Below, in pieces: positions 10,757 through 23,724 of a DNA stretch of 64,000 nt. Made by a program: the position numbers and the translations under genes. The DNA comes from Chara braunii (taxonomy: Eukaryota; Streptophyta; Charophyceae; Charales; Characeae). How positions within the stretch are numbered: position 1 is the stretch's first letter; each line of letters starts with the position of its first letter. Under the pieces are notes generated by a model. That model was not told the DNA's origin. It did no database searches and saw only the letters and a list, made by a program, of their open reading frames with translations. The DNA lies in assembly GCA_003427395.1 (NCBI GenBank), contig BFEA01000119.1, positions 569,917 through 633,916 on the forward strand, given 5' to 3'.

Positions 10757-13700
10757 TCACCAAGTATCCCTCCGAGTTAAGACTTGAGATTACTAAGCTT
10801 CACAGATTATCAAACACTGGCCGAGACTTAACGTTATTGAACTGCTGATTAGAAAACTGATTGAGAGCAGATTTGAAATTTTGATTAGGACATGATTAGA
10901 TTCTGATAAAGTCTTGGGATGTTTGATTACCAGAACACCGATTACTTGAAAGCACTGCAGATAGCGGAGTGAAACTTTCTTTGACCAAGATACCAATGGA
11001 AACCGTGAAGGAAGTCTGGGTACTTCCTGCTTTTACACGAGCCTTGATCTGGCCTGTTTAACGGCTTCTAGGAACGAACTGGTACTGTGCAATTTACCAT
11101 CGCGACTGTAAAAGTAAAGCACATATTCGATATACTTCTTCCCTCCAGCCATCCCTACAACATATCTCCTTTGAGTCAGTTTATGAGTTTCCATATTTGT
11201 GTAGGTTTCTTTCTCCCATCTCTCCTTCCTGTCTCTCATAGAACAACACTTCACTACTAGGAGCTCGTCTTCTCTCACGTTTCCTATGGCTCACCAGGTT
11301 TCAAGCAACGAGTAAGGTAGGTTGTACGAAGACCTCTTGAAGACAGTTTGGTTGAGCTAGATACAAAAAGAAGTAAGTGGCGCCCAACAACAGAGTTTTA
11401 CTGATGTTCCTCTCCACTTGATATCAGACTGTACGAAGGCCTTGAAACTCAATCAACGACTTAGTAACTGCTGGTTCAATTCTGCTGACGAGAGAACGAC
11501 TTCTACGCTGTTCTTCTCGGTAGATGCCTAAAGCTTCCAACAACTGAGTCTTCACTTCGATAAACCCCAGAGAGTTATCTCTTAACTTTATCAAGGGGGC
11601 GGCTAATCAAGGGTGTTACTCCATCTGTTCACATGTTTGGTATTCTAACTTAAACCCTCGAGAAAACCCGCCCATACGAATACTACGATGACCCTTACAA
11701 CCCTTATTTTAGAAATAACCTGCACATTTGGCTGTAATCTTTCGCTTATCATATAAAACTTTCTAGTTTACTCATCCCTTTTTGTCCTATTCGCGTACAT
11801 TAACTACGTAGAACTTCCCTCATTTCGCCTTCCTCCACTCATCAACCCTTCCCTTGGTCTGCTCCTTTGGGGTTAAGGTGCCAGTGACTCCAAGGACTAA
11901 GGGGGCAATTGATCTGCAATCCGTTTTCTCTAGAAGTCAATAGTGGTTGGGATACCAGGGAAACTCGCGGTATTGATTTCACACTACAATCCGCATTGCC
12001 CCGATCCTTTAATATATTCACGCCATGCACTTCCATGAACCATTCAGCTCAAAATAAGTCATGTAGTGTCTGTCCTTCTTCGATAAATAGTAATCCAGAC
12101 AGAACCGGGCTCTCCTGATTAGATGATGGGTGATAAGAAGGGTCAACCAGAGGTCGACTTTAATACTGACCCAACAATTTTCGTACATCAGCATGCAACC
12201 CGCTTCTCTCAGGATGTCAGTGTTGACCAGGAGCAGGCCAAGCCCAGAGTGGTAAGCGCGCGCTTGCAACAGCGGATGGCATACCATCAAGATTATGACA
12301 CACTCAACAGTGAAAGGGTACTTGGGAAGCAGGATGAGGCTGACACTGGGGTTTCTTATACATAATCACGGTCGCTCAGAGCTTTTCGTCTCAAGCAGCC
12401 CACACACAGAGTTCGGTATCCCAAAGCACTTACCTAATTGTATGACCCGTCCATATTTTGCATACCACCACTAGGCCTGTCCCTTATCATTCTTACTAGA
12501 GGAGATCAAGGCATTGGCCTAATTGAGGTCTGTTGATTGATTTTGATTGCAGGATCTCTCTGTACTCGACGTTACAGCCACAAACATGGGCGTTCTTGCT
12601 CAAGACTGTGCACATTAAGGTTTTCATACATAAAGTACAATTTTACGGTTTACGCGAACCGAGCATATTGCGTGTTCCCTCTTTGCCCTCAGTAGAACAT
12701 GATATCAAACATGACTAACTCACGCGTACAACACAGGTGGGTTACTGCTGCTAACCCAGTTATATGATACTTGGGTCTAGCCAAGCGTTTTTCCAATCCC
12801 ACGTGTTGTACAGAAGCCCCCTTGCTTAGCATCTCACGTCTTACCCATTGCCTCAGGATACGAAAGAAGTTAACACGTACTCATTCATGTACTAGGCAGG
12901 ACACAAAAAAAAGATCCTCTAATCACCATCAATTAGGAATTTTACCAGGAGGTAAGCAACTTTTCGTAGTATTTTTCTTTTCCCCGTCAACGGAGTAGGG
13001 TAGTGCTGATAAACATCGACCTACTAAACCCTCGAGTTAAGTCATCAAGATTGAGATTCTTGTTGGGTATGACACTCACTTATTCATGTTGAGAAAAATT
13101 CTTTCCTCTTTCTTAAAGCCTGGTAAAAAAGCGTGTAGTAATGGTGTAAGGCCTCATTTCCTGAAACTCTACCGTCTGGAGCTTGCCCATTTTACCAGTA
13201 ATTATTAAGTAATAAAGAGAAAGCAAAGTGGTGCTCGGAGGAAACATGTCAGTTTGCTGAACGTACAGCCAAGGGAATCGCTGCTGATACTTTATTCACA
13301 AAGTGGATACTGATGCCAGGTCTGTAACCCTCTCATACTACCAGTTCAGTGGATGTTTATGCAAGAGTCATCTGATCTGGCTTAAACTCAAAAGAGTAAG
13401 GACTAACAGGGATTACCAGTTCAACAGTTGAATCGTTCGCGCAAGGCATGACAAGAGACGCCAGTTCACTCTTCGCTCAGAACACCTCACTTACATTGTT
13501 TCATCAACCTACCTTCTTTGGGCACACGGGTACTTGAAGAGCTATGCCATAAACGATGCCAAACCCAAATGATACACCACGAACGTTTCATTCGTTCTCG
13601 TGAGAAAGACTAGCCCCATATTTAGTCGCGCGAGAGTACGTTACTAAGGCAAACCGTTTAGGGACAAGTCGCTCAAAACTCTTAGCAGAAACTCTTTCTC

Positions 13701-14790
13701 TCTTTCTCGTGCATCACTTGGCGTTGCCATAGTATGGCTGCCAATAGTCACGCAACTATCTAGGTACTCACAAAAGTGTTCCCTTGCTTTTGATAACAAT
13801 TAGTGAGCGAGCAGTAACTGCATAGACGCAGGTTGAGTCTTGGGGCAATTGAACAACAGACAGGCCCTGGCGTGTTCGTCTAGCGCACCTGACTTCCCCC
13901 TTCTCTTTCTTGATTGGAACAGCATCCTCGGTTGCAACTGTTTAGAGCGCCTGGCTTCTCCTGTCATCGAGAATTGAGTTCCGCCAATCTACCTCTCTTT
14001 TGAGTCGGTCGCCCATTACATGCCCAAGAAGTCCCTTCTCTCTCTCTCTTATAACTGCTCAATTGCCTCGCCTAAGCAAAAGCGAGTTGACATTGCCCTG
14101 TCCTTGTGCAATCTGCGCAAGGTCTTACCGCCCGTTTGTCCGCTGTCACGAGTCTACCTCCGGGCCGCTTTCCACTGGCCCCGCGCGTGGGTGGCCCCGT
14201 CGCCCGAACTGGCAAGAAACTCGCCCTGCCCTGATTAATCTCGGATCAAGCTCGTCCAGAACTGTCCACGTCGGCAACAACTCTCACAAGGGCAATGCCT
14301 CCCAGGATAACAGCCTGAGCCGCGAGGAGGTCTTGTTGTTCCAATGGACGTGAATGTGATATCAACAACTCTCCGCGTGCTGACCTCCCTTCTCGCCTTC
14401 TCTCTTTCCCTTTTTTTTTTCTCTCCCCACACCCTCTACGTAATTGACTACTAGTATCTTTTTTCCTTCAGTCTCTGCGCTAGGCCGAACTGGCCTCTGG
14501 GCCTCTGGGCCGTCCTCCACGGATTCGGCTGGCGGGTGCTCCCTCCACGACTGTGTCTGCACGTCTCTGGCCTCGGACTCCGCCTCTAAGTCCCGGTCTA
14601 CTTCTTGCTGCTCCCTATCCGTCGTACTTGTGGAGGTTTCTTCCTCGTGGTAAGTGACTGTAACCCTCACAGTTGCAGTCACTCCATCCCTCCGGCACCT
14701 TCGCTCAGCTCAGTCACGAGCCTCGGTGACTACCCCTTGCACTTTTTTATCCTCCCTCATCTCCTGTTCTTTCCCTCCGTAGACGTTTAT

Positions 14791-15081
14791 TTATAATCTC
14801 GATAGCCCATCACCCTTTCTGTAGCTCAGGCAAGCGTCCACTGTAGGCCCCTCTTCACACATAGGCTCCCAACTCCAGTAGAACCTCAAATGCCCTGGCC
14901 TATAGCCAAAAAGGCCATTGCTACGTGCCATAGCCCCCCGCTTGGTGAGCTGAGATCGGTGCTCTGCACTGCCTACTTCACTCGAGAGCCGAGACCGAGC
15001 CGTCCCAAAATAGCCGCAATGTAGCACCCCGAGCACTAGCAGGCTGAATACCGCACACCCCCTTCGCCACTTACCTCTCAC
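14791..15081 (-). CDS. Weak candidate small ORF with hydrophobic N-terminus
   Basis: A 96-residue frame begins MRGKWRRGCAVFSLLVLGVL, which resembles a signal peptide (basic start, then a hydrophobic run). A minus-strand TATAAAAG lies at 15154-15161, about 75 bases upstream of the ATG, a workable distance for a short leader. The rest shows no known domain. No second copy exists in the window to test conservation, so it may be a chance frame. Confidence 0.2.
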   Translation of the reverse strand: MRGKWRRGCAVFSLLVLGVLHCGYFGTARSRLSSEVGSAEHRSQLTKRGAMARSNGLFGYRPGHLRFYWSWEPMCEEGPTVDACLSYRKGDGLSRL

Positions 15082-15153
15082 GCCTCAGCTTGCCAGTACA
15101 CAGCGCGGCAAGGTCTCCTATACTCTTGCAACTAGAAACTCGGCCCCCCCTTT

Positions 15154-15161
15154 CTTTTATA
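15154..15161 (-). promoter_or_regulatory. TATA-like site
   Basis: CTTTTATA on the plus strand reads TATAAAAG on the minus strand, upstream of the 96-residue frame. Position is the only support. Confidence 0.25.
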
Positions 15162-15667
15162 GGATCGCTTCCTACCGCGATCCCTGAGTTCTAAACGGGG
15201 GTACTTTTCAGACCAAGTATTCTAATTTTCCATGAATCTTGAATTAGTGATTTGTGATGATTTTAGCAAGAAAGGAAAATGCGAAGCAGGATATCAAACA
15301 ATCGCGTCTCAATTTTTGAAGTGACTACAGACTTGACGTTATGGTCCCATAACGGGATCCCGATGGCGAACTCGTCCTTTTCAAAACATACCGTCCGCCC
15401 ACCTCTATTGGGTACCCGTGTCCGATGGCAAGGAGGGGGCTTATAATCTTTCCTTGAAGGGTGATAAGCCTCCTACCAATGCGGCCACGGGTCGCCCCTC
15501 TTTTGGGGTCCCACTACGTGGCGCTCAACCGGACAGTTCATCCACATACGATATACAAGGGGTCGGCCAACTTAGGTCGTAGACCACAGTTTGAGCTCGG
15601 AATTCGAACCGTTGGCCTTCCCACGAAATGAGAGGCCGAAAAGGGAAGCTGCGTCTGAAAAACCTAC

Positions 15668-15714
15668 TTAATAATAATAATAATAATAATGATAATAATA
15701 ATAATAATAATAGC
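15668..15714. repeat. (TAA)n microsatellite
   Basis: About 15 units with one interruption. Confidence 0.95.
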
Positions 15715-16267
15715 AATAGTAAAAAAAAAGAAAAAGAACTCGACGATACACTGACCAGACGTCGCTAGGATTGCTCTTATTTAAAAGAAGGGCCCTGATC
15801 TGAGTGCAGATCAGACGCTTAGCTTTCTTCTTCTCTTTTACACATTTTGCTTTCTTTTATTTCTTTTGTTTAGCCTTTTATTTTAGACAGTAACATGTCC
15901 CATGCACCTAACCCATAACATGGCAGAGGGACACTCGGCGCGCAGTAGAAGAGACCGTGTCCGTACCTCTACCTTCGCGTCCCTGGGCGAACCCGGTGGT
16001 TACCACGACCACAGGCCGGTAGTGCTCTGTTGTACAACAGGGCGCCGAGCCTGCGTAGACCAATAGAAAGTCCAGTGGTGCACCCTTTTGCTGAGGGCAG
16101 GCGCCAACTGGACTGGCCCGTAGCAGGGTATAGCCTGGCAAACTAAATGGCCCTAGGAGGTTCAAGAACTGCCCGTCGAGCCACAGGGGTCAGAGCGACG
16201 AGTTGGTACTGAGCTGGAACCTGGTACACAGAGGAGGGTCGGGACACCGCGCCCTCCAACACCGTCA

Positions 16268-16393
16268 CGGCGGTTCGCAGGATTATTTATGCATCGTCCT
16301 AAGTTGTCTCTTGTTTTTTATTTGTTTTAACTCCTGCATGACATAGCCGGGAGGGCTCTCACACTTTGCAAAAAGGCGGGAGTCGATACACTA
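16268..16393 (+). mobile_element. E1 3' LTR, displaced tail
   Basis: It matches the last part of the 5' LTR (about 2160-2287), starting CGGCGGTTCG and running through GGGAGTCGATACACT. The final bases differ (CTAGAAA instead of CTCTACA), so the exact LTR end is damaged. Confidence 0.7.
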
Positions 16394-16930
16394 GAAAGAT
16401 GGAGAGTGGGAGAGGGGCGACCATAGCCAGAGGTTGGGAGCTTACTGCTCCACCCCTGCGTTGGTGCTGTGCCCGACGGGCTGCGTCAGGGTTGGGTGGT
16501 GCGGCAAGCGACACCCATTGTTGTGAGGTTATGCCACGGAAAATTCAGCACGACGGTACTGTGATGGGGAGATATTGTTGGACTGTCGGCTCGGCGTTAA
16601 GACCATTCTAAGGGAAGGTGCTGCCGGATTTGTTGCATGGCGCCGAGGTTTTATTTTATGTGAGCGTGGGAAGGTGCTGCCAGACTGCTGCCATGACGTC
16701 AAGACCTTCCTAAGGAAAGGTGTTGTCGGATTTGCCGTGCGGTGTCAATGTTTTTTTTTTGTGAGTGTGGGGAGGTGCTGCTCGATTATCGGCGCGACAA
16801 CGACTATGTATCTGACGGGATCATGCTGCCAAAATTGGCGGCGGTAGCAATATTTTTTAAGGAAGTGTAGTCTGGTTGGCGGCACGTTGGCGACTTTTGA
16901 GGGGAAGTGTGTCAAAGTTTTGAGGGACGG
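16394..16930 (+). repeat. E1-like U3 minisatellite fragment
   Basis: Units near 16612, 16669, 16713 and 16769 share GGAAGGTGCTGCCGGATTTG-like cores with a period of about 45-60 bases. They resemble the U3 repeats of E1 at 6832-6965. This is probably part of another, older LTR of the E1 family, cut by the E2 insertion at 16931. Confidence 0.5.
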
Positions 16931-17060
16931 TGTCGCGCGAGGCGGTCTCACACCCAGACGCAAAGTGATTTTTGTGTCGGACCTCACAGTCGTGTCACAC
17001 AGGAGTCTTTTTGTCACTCGTAACAAAACACCACTCCGACCGTGCACGTGTGCTATACCT

Positions 17061-17097
17061 CTTGCGACTCCCTACGACAGGTTAGGGATCCCGCGAG
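17061..17097 (-). other. Conserved two-tier stem-loop in E2 U5
   Basis: The outer stem is CTTGCG/CGCGAG and the inner stem CCCTA/TAGGG around CGACAGGT. Equivalents occur at about 40555-40591, 44806-44842 and 58116-58152, with wobble changes that keep most pairs. Confidence 0.5.
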
Positions 17098-17501
17098 GTA
17101 CAACATTATCTCCACCTGCGGGAGTTGTCACCATCCCTTAAGTGGGCGTATCCGTGCTGAGCTACTGTCCCACATGCAAAGACCTTTATATGCAATCGCA
17201 GAGGTAGGCCAGCCGAGGGCGTTTTCTCGATCGCCGTAGCATAGGCATACGCGCGGTAGAACGCCTTAAGACTGACCCGTATGTCGTGTTCCGAGGTGCT
17301 AATTCCCCGGACCGACTATCTAATCAGGTCGACTTTCTCGGACAGTCTTCCACGCTTAGCTAACTATGACAATGACTCTATGTTTCCTTTGTTGACCTTG
17401 TGAGAAAATAACAGAGTCAAGCACCTTTGTAATCTCCCATTCTTCTCAAAGAAGTCCCAGACAAATGACTTCCTTAGCACCGACCAGCCTACGATCTTAC
17501 T

Positions 17502-17503
<2 letters not shown>

Positions 17504-17557
<54 letters not shown>
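17504..17557. repeat. (TA)n microsatellite
   Basis: An uninterrupted run in the E2 3' LTR. The other LTR has a shorter interrupted version at 41001-41057. Confidence 0.95.
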
Positions 17558-17559
<2 letters not shown>

Positions 17560-18592
17560 TATGTATGTAAATCAGGGGAGCTGAGTGAGCGGTGGACCTC
17601 ATTTTCACAATTGCGGTGCCATGTGTCCGGATATCCCAGAAGATCTCAGAGTTCAGAAGACAATACAAATGTCCGACACCTGTGCAGATGCAAGAAAATC
17701 ACATACACGAATACAGATGCAGACACAGAATGCGCTACAAGCGTCAACCTTTAACCCATTCATAACAGGTCCCTCCTGCCCCCAAAACCTTGAAAACAAC
17801 ATTCCTTCCTACCTGACTCCTTTTACCCCAACCCTTCACATTTTCAAAGACCTCTGAGTGTGATCTGGACGATTTTAGGCATAGATACAGGGGAAGATTC
17901 ATCTGTTCCCTTCTTAGGTGTGGGTATTGAGCCATGTGGAAGTTGAGTCGGAGTTCTACCGACCTGTTATCAAACGATAACAAAATTGCAGTTTCTTACA
18001 GATTCTCCTGTAAGTTCTCAAAAGTGACGAAGACCTGTAGACACACCACAGTCCAAAAAGAAGCTTAACATCCATTTTCCCCTAAACTAGGATCTAGAAT
18101 GTTTCTCCCAGACTTGTGCCCTCTGTCTGTCTTCTACCCTTAACTATCTGTTCGGGCTATTGCCTCTTTTGGTTTAGGTGATGAACCATTGTTCATCCTC
18201 TTTTGTCATGAGACGCAGTAATTCCTTTGAACTACCTCCTTCCCATCCTCCTTGGGATTATCTTTTTTGAGTTCCCTTCCTTTTCCCAACACACATGAAC
18301 ACATCGCGAATCCAATCTTGTGGAAATGAATCTCATAGAGGGAAATCAAATCAAATGTTCCAAGGTAAATGGGTAGTCTTTCTGAGGCAAGATCTCACTT
18401 TTCCCCTCTCAGTGGAATCAGAGGTAATTAGTTAGGACTGAATGATGCAGATTGTGGAGAAAGTTAACGGTGGTATGACAGATCATTCAGGATTTATCCA
18501 CTTGTTACCAGCGCCTGTTTGACAAAAGACAAACATTGTGGACCTTGGTCCTCTGTGTGTTGAAGCACAATCAACAGACTTAACTCATGGCT

Positions 18593-19640
18593 GGTCACTG
18601 ATAAGGCGGGTTTCTCGTGATACCTTGCTACTCTTATCATTGGCTAGTCATTGATAAGGCAGGTTTCATAAAACCCTGCAACTCTTATTATTGAATGAAT
18701 GTGTGAACCCATCAGCGATAAGGCAGGTGTCACCGAACCTCGCTACTCTTATATCTGGCTAATCACTGATAAGGCAGGTTTTCCTGCTACTCTTATCACT
18801 AAATAGACATCAATAAGGCAGGTCCCCCGGAACCTTGCTACTCTTACCACTGAATGAATGCGATAACCTATCAGCGATAAGACAGGTGTCACGGAACCTT
18901 GCTACTCTTATATCTGGTTAGTCACTGATAAGGCAGGTTTCCCTGCTGCTCTTATCACTGAATAGATATCAATAAGGCAGGTCCCCCGAAACCTTGCTAC
19001 TCTTACCACCGAATGCATGCGAGGTTGATCACCGATAAGGCAGGTGTCCTTGAAACCTCGCCACTCTTATATTAGACTAGTCACTAATAAGGCAGGTTTC
19101 CCTGCGACTCTTATCACTGGCTAAACATCAATAAGGCGGGTGTCCAAGGAACCTTGCTACTCTTACCACTGAATGAATGCGAGGCTGATCACCGATAAGG
19201 CTCGCTACTCGTATATCAGACTAGTCACTGATAAAGCAAGTTTCCCTGCTACTCTTATCACTGACTAGACATCAATAAGGCGGGTGTCCAAGGAACCTTG
19301 CTACTCTTACCACTGAATGAATGTGAGGCTGATCACCGATAAGGCAAGTGTCCTTGAAACCTCGCTACTCTTATATCAGACTAGTCACTAATAAGGCAAG
19401 TTTCCCTGTTACTCTTATCACTGGCTAGACATCAATAAGGCGAGTGTCCAAGGAACCTTGCTACTCTTATCAGCGACTAAGTGTAAGGCTCATCGGTGGT
19501 AAGGCATAGCCTTTTCATGGAGCCTCGCTAATCTTATCACTGGCTAGTAATTGATAAGGCAGGTTTCATAAACCCTGCTACGCTTATCATACGACCAGTT
19601 ATTGATAAGGCAGGCTTCATGCGACCCAACTACTCTTACC
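18593..19640. repeat. Stem-loop array in the E2 3' LTR
   Basis: About 20 units, 45-65 bases apart, each have GATAAGG at one side and CTACTCTTATC at the other, so GATAAG pairs with CTTATC. Many also have an inner stem, for example GCAGG/CCTGC around TTTC. Units alternate in spacer type (CACTGA, CATCAA, GATCACC), giving a higher-order repeat. The same array is at 42111-43250 in the other LTR. Confidence 0.85.
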
Positions 19641-20348
19641 CCACACAAGCCTTATCGACGGACCGAGTCATTGCCTTTGATGCCATTCGAGCCCTGAATC
19701 GTTGTTAGTTTGGAGGATTTACGCCGAATCGACTGCATGATGGGAATTGATCGGTGTGATCCATGATAGTTGATCATAGTAAGCTCAAATAAACGGATAC
19801 CCATCATTGTTTAGGCGGTGTATAGAAAGAAGATTATGAAAAGTTGATCCCTTACATCCACATCTTCAGAGAAACGTCCACACAGCAAGATCGTTGTACC
19901 CAGAAGCAATCAGTCACATTTGGCTAGATATTTCACCCAGTCAAACCTTCTCTACCCGCACTTTTTACAATCCAAGACTTTTGTCCATCCTTTAACCCTT
20001 GAAGAATTACTGATTTTGAATTCCTTGCCCTTATGAGCACCACTATGGATAATAGCCTATATGTCTTAAAACAACAACTGGGTCGAAGTAGCGTACCTTG
20101 TTGTTCCCTGCCTCCAGAGTTCCGCTTGAACTCCGGCAGAGCTCCCTCAATCGCCCTGTCATTGGTCATATACAACTCATGCAATCGATTGTTGGCTCTT
20201 AGGGTTAGCTGAGGTCAGGGCCAACTTAACGGGGATCAGACCCTAATCAATAAGGTCGAGAAGGCAGGTACCCGAGAGGACCACACAAAAGATAAGTACG
20301 GAGGAGGATGGAGCAGAAATGGTAAATAGCAATAATAAAAATTGCACA

Positions 20349-20391
<43 letters not shown>

Positions 20392-20407
20392 TAATTATAA
20401 TAATAAT
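20349..20407. repeat. (TAA)n microsatellite
   Basis: An array in the E2 LTR; a shorter version is at 43963-44001 in the other LTR. Confidence 0.95.
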
Positions 20408-20885
20408 TGTAATAACGATAGTATTATGTAAAGTTTGAAAAGAATACGTCCTTTTATTGATGTTTCAAATGTGCAATCCACATATGCTTTCCTCTACTCA
20501 TGTCAACCCTGCCACACGGCCCTAGGCGCAGCAAGTTCGCCTTGCGTGCCTACGAGATCGCGCGGACGTAGGCCTGCTGCTCTGCATGCTTACGTAAAGG
20601 TTGCCAGCGTCTCCGCTACCCAACTGCAGCTTGTGTCACTTCGTGTCTGTGTGCGGATGCAGCACCTCCTGCTGCGTCCTCAGTGTCCCGCGGTCTCCTT
20701 TTAGTTATGCCGGTTAGCGGTATCTTCTGGAAGGGTCCAGGGTGCGACACAGACTGCACTCCCATTGACTTGTGCGCATCAAACTTTCTGAGACATATAG
20801 GAAATATTGAGGTAAAAATAAAACCTCTCTCGTACGTTCAGACCTGACTTTCGCTTATGGCGGGCAAGAGGTTTGCGAGGTTCTT

Positions 20886-20952
20886 AATGATAATAATAGT
20901 AATAATAATAATAATACTAATAATAATATAATAATAATAATGATAATGATAA
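20886..20952. repeat. (TAA)n microsatellite, interrupted
   Basis: Counterpart at 44439-44513 in the other E2 LTR. Confidence 0.9.
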
Positions 20953-21941
20953 CAGTACTTCTGCAAGGATCATGAATGTAAGTGAACTGCAGAGATCAAA
21001 GTTCAGATCTACGCCGAAGTCCGAGTAGTCAAGCTGATAGTGCCTCAAGAATCCCCCATATGATAAATGGTATAGCTGAGCTGTGAGTCAACACCCAAGT
21101 ACCGCGGCTACACTATCAGCAGAACCCGATGTAACACTCTCTTGGAATATCGTTGTCTCTCTCCGTACGCCACTGTACATCTGTAGCACTGTGTATCTAT
21201 GTCCTTGTCTCGGTGGTTGCATGACTGTGCATTTGTGCATTGCTGTGTGTTTTCACTGTGCACTGTGTTTTCAATGTGCGTTTCATTATGCACTACGTAA
21301 CCCTGTCTCTGTGTGGTTCACTGCGTTTCTATGTCTGTGTGACTGTGGTGAGTCTGTGGTGCAAACCCACGCAGTCAGCGGTACCGGACCAGTCAATCCC
21401 AGTCCAGCCCATCAAGTATCATCAGAGGCTGTGTGTACCATGGGTCGATAGAAAGAGGCAGACCAACGAGTTATAGAAGTATAAATCAAGGCAGCGCCCA
21501 ACCATTCATTCATTCCCGCGGAAGCCATGCTTCCACAATGACTTGTGTGAGGTGGTCTACATAGACCTGAAGTCGAAGTGGCTGAAGAGAGGTAGCGCAA
21601 CCATAACCGCTGTAGTTAGAGTAGTTGGCAGCCATGGTTGCCGTAGTTAGTATAGGTGTGTACGAGAGAGTGTCACAGTGTGTGTGTGTTTACTGTGTCT
21701 GTATGACCATGCGTATGTCACAGTGTATCTGCGTCTGTGTGTTACCGTGTGTGCATGACTATGCCACTGTCTGGGTGTATGGGTCACGTTATTTGTTTGT
21801 CTGTGTGTTTTGTCCATCTGCCTGCTTCCAACTGTCTGTTTACCTTAGACTATCTGTTTGCCCCTTTATGTCTGCGTTTTACGTTTGCATGTCCAGTCTG
21901 CCCGTCTTGAATGTGGCTTGCCACGTGGACCCAGACTTCGA

Positions 21942-22068
<127 letters not shown>

Positions 22069-22272
22069 GTAACAACGCAACGAAATTACGCAATAGCGAG
22101 AGGACAATCCCAGATCACATCATCACATTGAAAGCCAAATAGTCACACCGTGTCCAAAGATCAGCATTGCCCCAATAATACACAAGTGGAGGTTCGTAGC
22201 ACTGAAAACCAAGGTCCATGGAGAGCATACTCTCTCCTTTCGACACAAAAGTCCAGTTCCTTCATACTCGCA

Positions 22273-22290
22273 CTTGGCGCTCAGCGCCCA
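22273..22290. repeat. GGCGCTCAGCGCC palindrome module
   Basis: TGGCGCTCAGCGCCCAACCT is one of a recurring module; similar sites are at 23479, 49508 and, decayed, 61964. About 100-130 bases downstream each has AGGTATG or AGGTACG, similar to a 5' splice site on the plus strand. Confidence 0.55.
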
Positions 22291-22417
22291 ACCTGCTCCT
22301 ACACAGTTACTACACACTTCAAAAGACAATGCAACTGTTGATATCAGTGGCAGCCCAGAGTCATTGAGGGTGTTGGCCATTGCAGATTGTCGTCAATGTC
22401 AGGTATGTGCCCTCACA

Positions 22418-22655
22418 TCATCATCATCACCATCATCATCATCATCCCGTCATCATCATCATCATCTTTTCTCCTTTCTCTCTCCTTTCTCTCTCCTTCT
22501 TGGACTTCTCTCATCTCCTCTTACTCTTTCCATCTCCGATCTTTCTCCTCTCCTTCTCTATCTCCTCTCTCCTCCTCCGATCTTTCTCTCTCTCTCTCTC
22601 CCTCTCTCTCTCTTCTCTCTCTCTCTTCTCTCTCTCTCTTCTCTCTCGTAGTTAG
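22418..22655. repeat. (CAT)n and CT-rich low-complexity tract
   Basis: CATCAT units run to about 22470, then a long pyrimidine-rich CTCTCT stretch. Frames here are low-complexity His/Ile/Ser/Leu and not coding. Confidence 0.9.
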
Positions 22656-23180
22656 TAGCCGCTGAGAGGTCAGGTAGCGAGAGGGTGAGGGAGAGATGGT
22701 GGGCTTAGAGGGGAATACGAGTGTGAACCATATACAGGAAACCAAATAGTGGAATCACTCATCTGAGCAAGCAGTAGTATCCCAGGTGGAGGGTATAAAT
22801 GCACCGAGAAAATTATCCATAAAGAGCAATATAATGAAGTATTGAGCCCCTGTCCAAGCCCGTAGGCCATAGCAACACAGTATTTAGAGTTGCTCTCTCT
22901 GTCTAGCACACGACGCCCAGCCTATCCTATGCTACGACTGGTTCACACAACATGGGCAACTTTTGCTTACGAAGACCAATGTACATGGTTGTCCACACCA
23001 TCGACGACCTCTCTTCATGTACCAGGTACGTAACTCGTCACCCTGAATCAGACCTTGGTTATCCCACTGTAACCTCCTTCCCTGAAGACCACCAGATCAC
23101 CCCTATAATATTATAGCTTAGGTTTAAAACATAGTGATAATAATAGTAGTAATAGCATCAAAATAAATAATAATAACAAC

Positions 23181-23182
23181 AC

Positions 23183-23261
<79 letters not shown>
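23181..23261. repeat. (TAA)n microsatellite
   Basis: A pure array with imperfect flanks from 23137 to 23277. Confidence 0.97.
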
Positions 23262-23663
23262 GTAACAATAATGCTAAATATACACGGAAAAAGAGCGATA
23301 GCGAACTTCAGAACCAAGCAGCTTTAAACACATGAGACCAGATAATCATCACCTCAAACTTAAGGCATAATTGCGTCACGAGTCTCACCAAGTAAGGGCA
23401 CACCAAATGTTCATTATCGACAATGCTGGAATCGTCCCATCATCATCACCAACGAAGAACCAATGTGTATTTCCTATCTGGCGCTCGGCGCCCAGACTAC
23501 AGATGGTAGATCCTATCTAGCCTAGACTACCATGTCGAATGTTGACGTCAACAACTTTCTGAAGTATGAGCATACAGCGACCATCGCCACACGCTTCCAG
23601 CATCAGGTATGTCTTCTGTATCACTTACGACCCGATCCCATGCACACAGTTGCCATGCGCAAA

Positions 23664-23664
23664 C

Positions 23665-23723
<59 letters not shown>
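23664..23723. repeat. (TAA)n microsatellite
   Basis: A pure array of about 20 units in the E2 3' LTR. Confidence 0.97.

Positions 23724-23724
<1 letters not shown>

Larger units (their letters stand above)
9528..16267. other. Inserted DNA splitting the E1 3' LTR
   Basis: The LTR sequence breaks at about 9527 and resumes at 16268. The interval has no confirmed terminal repeats, PBS or pol. It contains a decayed minus-strand ORF (10219-10756), a weak minus-strand ORF with a TATA-like site (14791-15161) and a (TAA)n array (15668-15714). Otherwise 10800-14000 and 15170-15660 show nothing recognisable. It may be a non-autonomous element or a composite of several insertions. Confidence 0.45.

Noticed and set aside
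18593-19640. CRISPR array
   Set aside because: Units are imperfect self-folding tandem repeats inside an LTR of a eukaryotic element. Spacers are not unique, there are no cas genes, and the array is copied in the sister LTR.
22470-22655. Ser/Leu-rich ORFs
   Set aside because: CT-rich low-complexity DNA reads open in several frames at once.
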